A DNA stretch of 64,000 nt from an uncultured Lachnospira sp. (GTDB lineage Bacteria > Bacillota > Clostridia > Lachnospirales > Lachnospiraceae): the NCBI GenBank assembly GCA_910587485.1, contig CAJUKN010000006.1, positions 62,001-126,000 on the forward strand. The letters are read 5' to 3'. The position numbers and the translations under genes were made by a program. Shown here in pieces: positions 62,532-64,000 of the stretch (position 1 is the stretch's first letter; every line of letters starts with the position of its first letter). The notes under the pieces were generated by a model. That model was not told the DNA's origin and made no database searches. It saw nothing but the letters and a program-made list of their open reading frames with translations.

Positions 62532-62613
62532 GGAATGAGAAAGATATCAAAAAATTTATAAAGTATGTTTTTATAATTGTATAAAGGAAATAATAACATA
62601 TTTTTTGTGTGAT

Positions 62614-62642
62614 TTGCAATATTCTAAATATTGGTGTATAAT
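62614..62642 (+). promoter_or_regulatory. Promoter of the ABC transporter operon
   Basis: TTGCAA (62614-62619), 17-base spacer, TATAAT (62637-62642), 30 bases before the start codon. Confidence 0.7.
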
Positions 62643-62672
62643 TTTTAAAATTATAGTGTGAAAGGATTGTCT

Positions 62673-63338
62673 ATGTTACAACTTAATCATATAAAAAAAT
62701 CATATGACAAAAAAGAAGTGCTTTCGGATGTGAATTATACATTTGAAGATGGAAAGGTATATTCTTTATTGGCTGCTGCTGGAGCAGGAAGAACTACTTT
62801 ATTTGAATGTATATGCAGCGATTTAACAATTGATGATGGCAATATTGTCACAGAAAAGAAACAAAACATTGTATTTGCAGCAAAACAAAGTATTCTTCCC
62901 ATGTTTATTTCAGGAAAAAAATTTGTTCATGTAGTAGCAAATTTAAAGGATGATAAAACTAATGTGGAGGAGTATCTTTTACGAGTTGGGCTTTCTAAAG
63001 ATAAATGGAATAAGCTTATATGTGACTATTCGTTTGAGGACAAAAAAAGACTGCAATTAGCGGCATTTCTTTCACAAAAACCATATATAATAATGTTTGA
63101 TGAGCCATTCGATTATTGTGATAAAGAGTATATTGAAACATTTTTAAACATACTTGAAGAAGAAAAAGAAGGTCATATTATAATTATATCGACAAGTCTG
63201 TTATCTATAGCAAGAAAGATTGCAAAAGATATTCTTGTTCTTAACAGTGGTGAGATTTATGAGATTCCTGAAAATATGATTGATGTACCTGAGATTGCTA
63301 ATGTACTTTCAGACATTTTAGGAGAGATAGAAGAATGA
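62673..63338 (+). CDS. ABC transporter ATP-binding protein with degenerate nucleotide site
   Basis: About 221 residues, single ABC domain. Walker A reads AAAGAGRTT, with Arg in place of the invariant Lys. The signature LSGGQ region reads YSFEDKKR, Walker B is IIMFDEP, and the switch His is replaced (IISTS). It probably binds ATP poorly and may be a regulatory or half-active partner. Start at ATG 62673, 6 bases after AAAGGA; GTG 62658 is not needed. It overlaps the next gene by ATGA, so an exporter or surface-assembly complex is likely. Confidence 0.82.
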   Translation: MLQLNHIKKSYDKKEVLSDVNYTFEDGKVYSLLAAAGAGRTTLFECICSDLTIDDGNIVTEKKQNIVFAAKQSILPMFISGKKFVHVVANLKDDKTNVEEYLLRVGLSKDKWNKLICDYSFEDKKRLQLAAFLSQKPYIIMFDEPFDYCDKEYIETFLNILEEEKEGHIIIISTSLLSIARKIAKDILVLNSGEIYEIPENMIDVPEIANVLSDILGEIEE

Positions 63339-64000
63339 TAATGATAATAAAAAAGATGTTTACAGGAAGGATTCTGTTATTTTTTGAAACAATGAATCAA
63401 TTTGTAAGAATGTTAACGCATCTTCCTGCCATTGGTGAAATAATCAACAGACAAGTAGTAGAAAAGAACAATTATAAATTAAGTATTGTTTTTGGTGTTA
63501 TAGCTCAAATTGGAAGGATTTTATATGAATTTATAGGAAAGGTTTTGTATGTATTTGTATTTATGTATATTCCCTATAAGTTTATAGCACAGTTTTATCC
63601 ATTAATAAACTCCAATCAAGAACTTACAATGATATTCTTTTTCTTTATATTGTCTACAATATGTGGAAGTCTTGCCAATACCATAGTGCTTGCGATGGGA
63701 GACAGAGAATATATGATGGTGAAAGTATTTTTGATTAGTCCATATATTTGTTTTTTGGGTAATATTATATATAAAGTAATTACAGATTTTATATATTTTA
63801 CAGTAATTCTTTTTATATTTGGTGTATCCTTGCAAAAAAGTTTACTTTTGTGTTTTGTTACAATGATGTTTAGACCAATAGGAGAAATGTTAGCTATTTT
63901 TGTATTTGATAGTTTGAAAAAGTTATATAATAGAAGAGGGCTTTATAATGGTTTTGTTATGGCGCTTTGTTTTATATTTGCTTATGGAACACCAATAATA
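63335..64000 (+). CDS. ABC transporter membrane protein (partial, runs off the window)
   Basis: An open frame of 222 codons continuing past the end. It starts MIMIIKKMFTGRILLFF behind GGAGAG and contains at least four hydrophobic segments (VLYVFVFMYIPYKFIAQFY, MIFFFFILSTICGSL, FLISPYICFLGNIIY, FIYFTVILFIFGVSL). It is coupled to the ATPase gene by a 4-base overlap, so it should be the permease of that transporter. Substrate unknown. Confidence 0.75.
   Translation, partial: MIMIIKKMFTGRILLFFETMNQFVRMLTHLPAIGEIINRQVVEKNNYKLSIVFGVIAQIGRILYEFIGKVLYVFVFMYIPYKFIAQFYPLINSNQELTMIFFFFILSTICGSLANTIVLAMGDREYMMVKVFLISPYICFLGNIIYKVITDFIYFTVILFIFGVSLQKSLLLCFVTMMFRPIGEMLAIFVFDSLKKLYNRRGLYNGFVMALCFIFAYGTPII

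Noticed and set aside
1..64000. CRISPR arrays, tRNA and rRNA genes
   Set aside because: No regularly spaced repeats, cloverleaf or rRNA-like sequence was noticed on reading through; not ruled out by a formal search.

Overview
The window looks like chromosome from a low-GC, strictly anaerobic, motile Gram-positive bacterium, most likely a Lachnospiraceae-type Clostridia. Pointers are the AT-rich DNA with strong GGAGG ribosome sites, an oxygen-sensitive class III ribonucleotide reductase, ThiC under a TPP riboswitch, a sortase-like cell-wall anchor on a pectinesterase-like protein, and a FliD-like flagellar cap protein. I cannot name the species from sequence alone. No rRNA, tRNA or CRISPR array was seen.

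Layout. (1) 1-5.4 kb: a GT2 glycosyltransferase, a LicD protein and two unusual fusion enzymes (cytidylyltransferase + Gfo/Idh/MocA oxidoreductase; Gfo/Idh/MocA oxidoreductase + glycerophosphodiesterase). (2) 5.4-13.4 kb: a wall-anchored beta-helix protein behind a possible RNA pseudoknot, a sirohaem sulfite/nitrite reductase, a PPP-type phosphatase, a second LicD and a TraX-family membrane protein. (3) 13.6-19.1 kb: two paralogous two-gene surface-protein cassettes in opposite orientation around a tyrosine recombinase. A leftward promoter and short inverted repeats lie in the central part. This looks like an invertible expression switch. (4) 19.1-21.4 kb: a scar zone with a GrpB fragment, IS200/IS605-type remnants, a hairpin element and a third LicD. 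(5) 21.4-50.1 kb: a long, mostly co-directional glycan-modification locus: GT2, GT92, RgpF-, DUF4422-, WbsX- and CgeB-type transferases, four radical SAM enzymes, a PIG-L deacetylase, methyltransferases, a cytidylyltransferase fusion and two TIM-barrel isomerase-like proteins. (6) 50.3-64 kb: an atypical AMP-ligase-like protein, a 122-residue orphan, Ogt, FliD-like protein, KtrA, a GGDEF protein, NrdD, thiC, a PAP2 phosphatase and the start of an ABC exporter with a degenerate ATPase.

Two things stand out. First, at least a dozen otherwise unrelated enzymes in the glycan locus carry the same small Rossmann-like module of about 90 residues (YGxGxxG, then an acidic D about 25 residues on), at the N-terminus, at the C-terminus, internally, in tandem or alone. 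The free-standing copy contains a G9 tract that puts it one base out of frame, a likely phase-variable switch. Second, the 13.6-19.1 kb segment has the expected parts of an inverton choosing between two alternative surface-protein operons.

No Wzx flippase, Wzy polymerase, ABC exporter or priming transferase is visible in the glycan locus. Together with the nearby FliD-like gene and sigma-28-like promoter motifs, this suggests that the locus may decorate a surface protein such as flagellin rather than build a free polysaccharide. That is inference.
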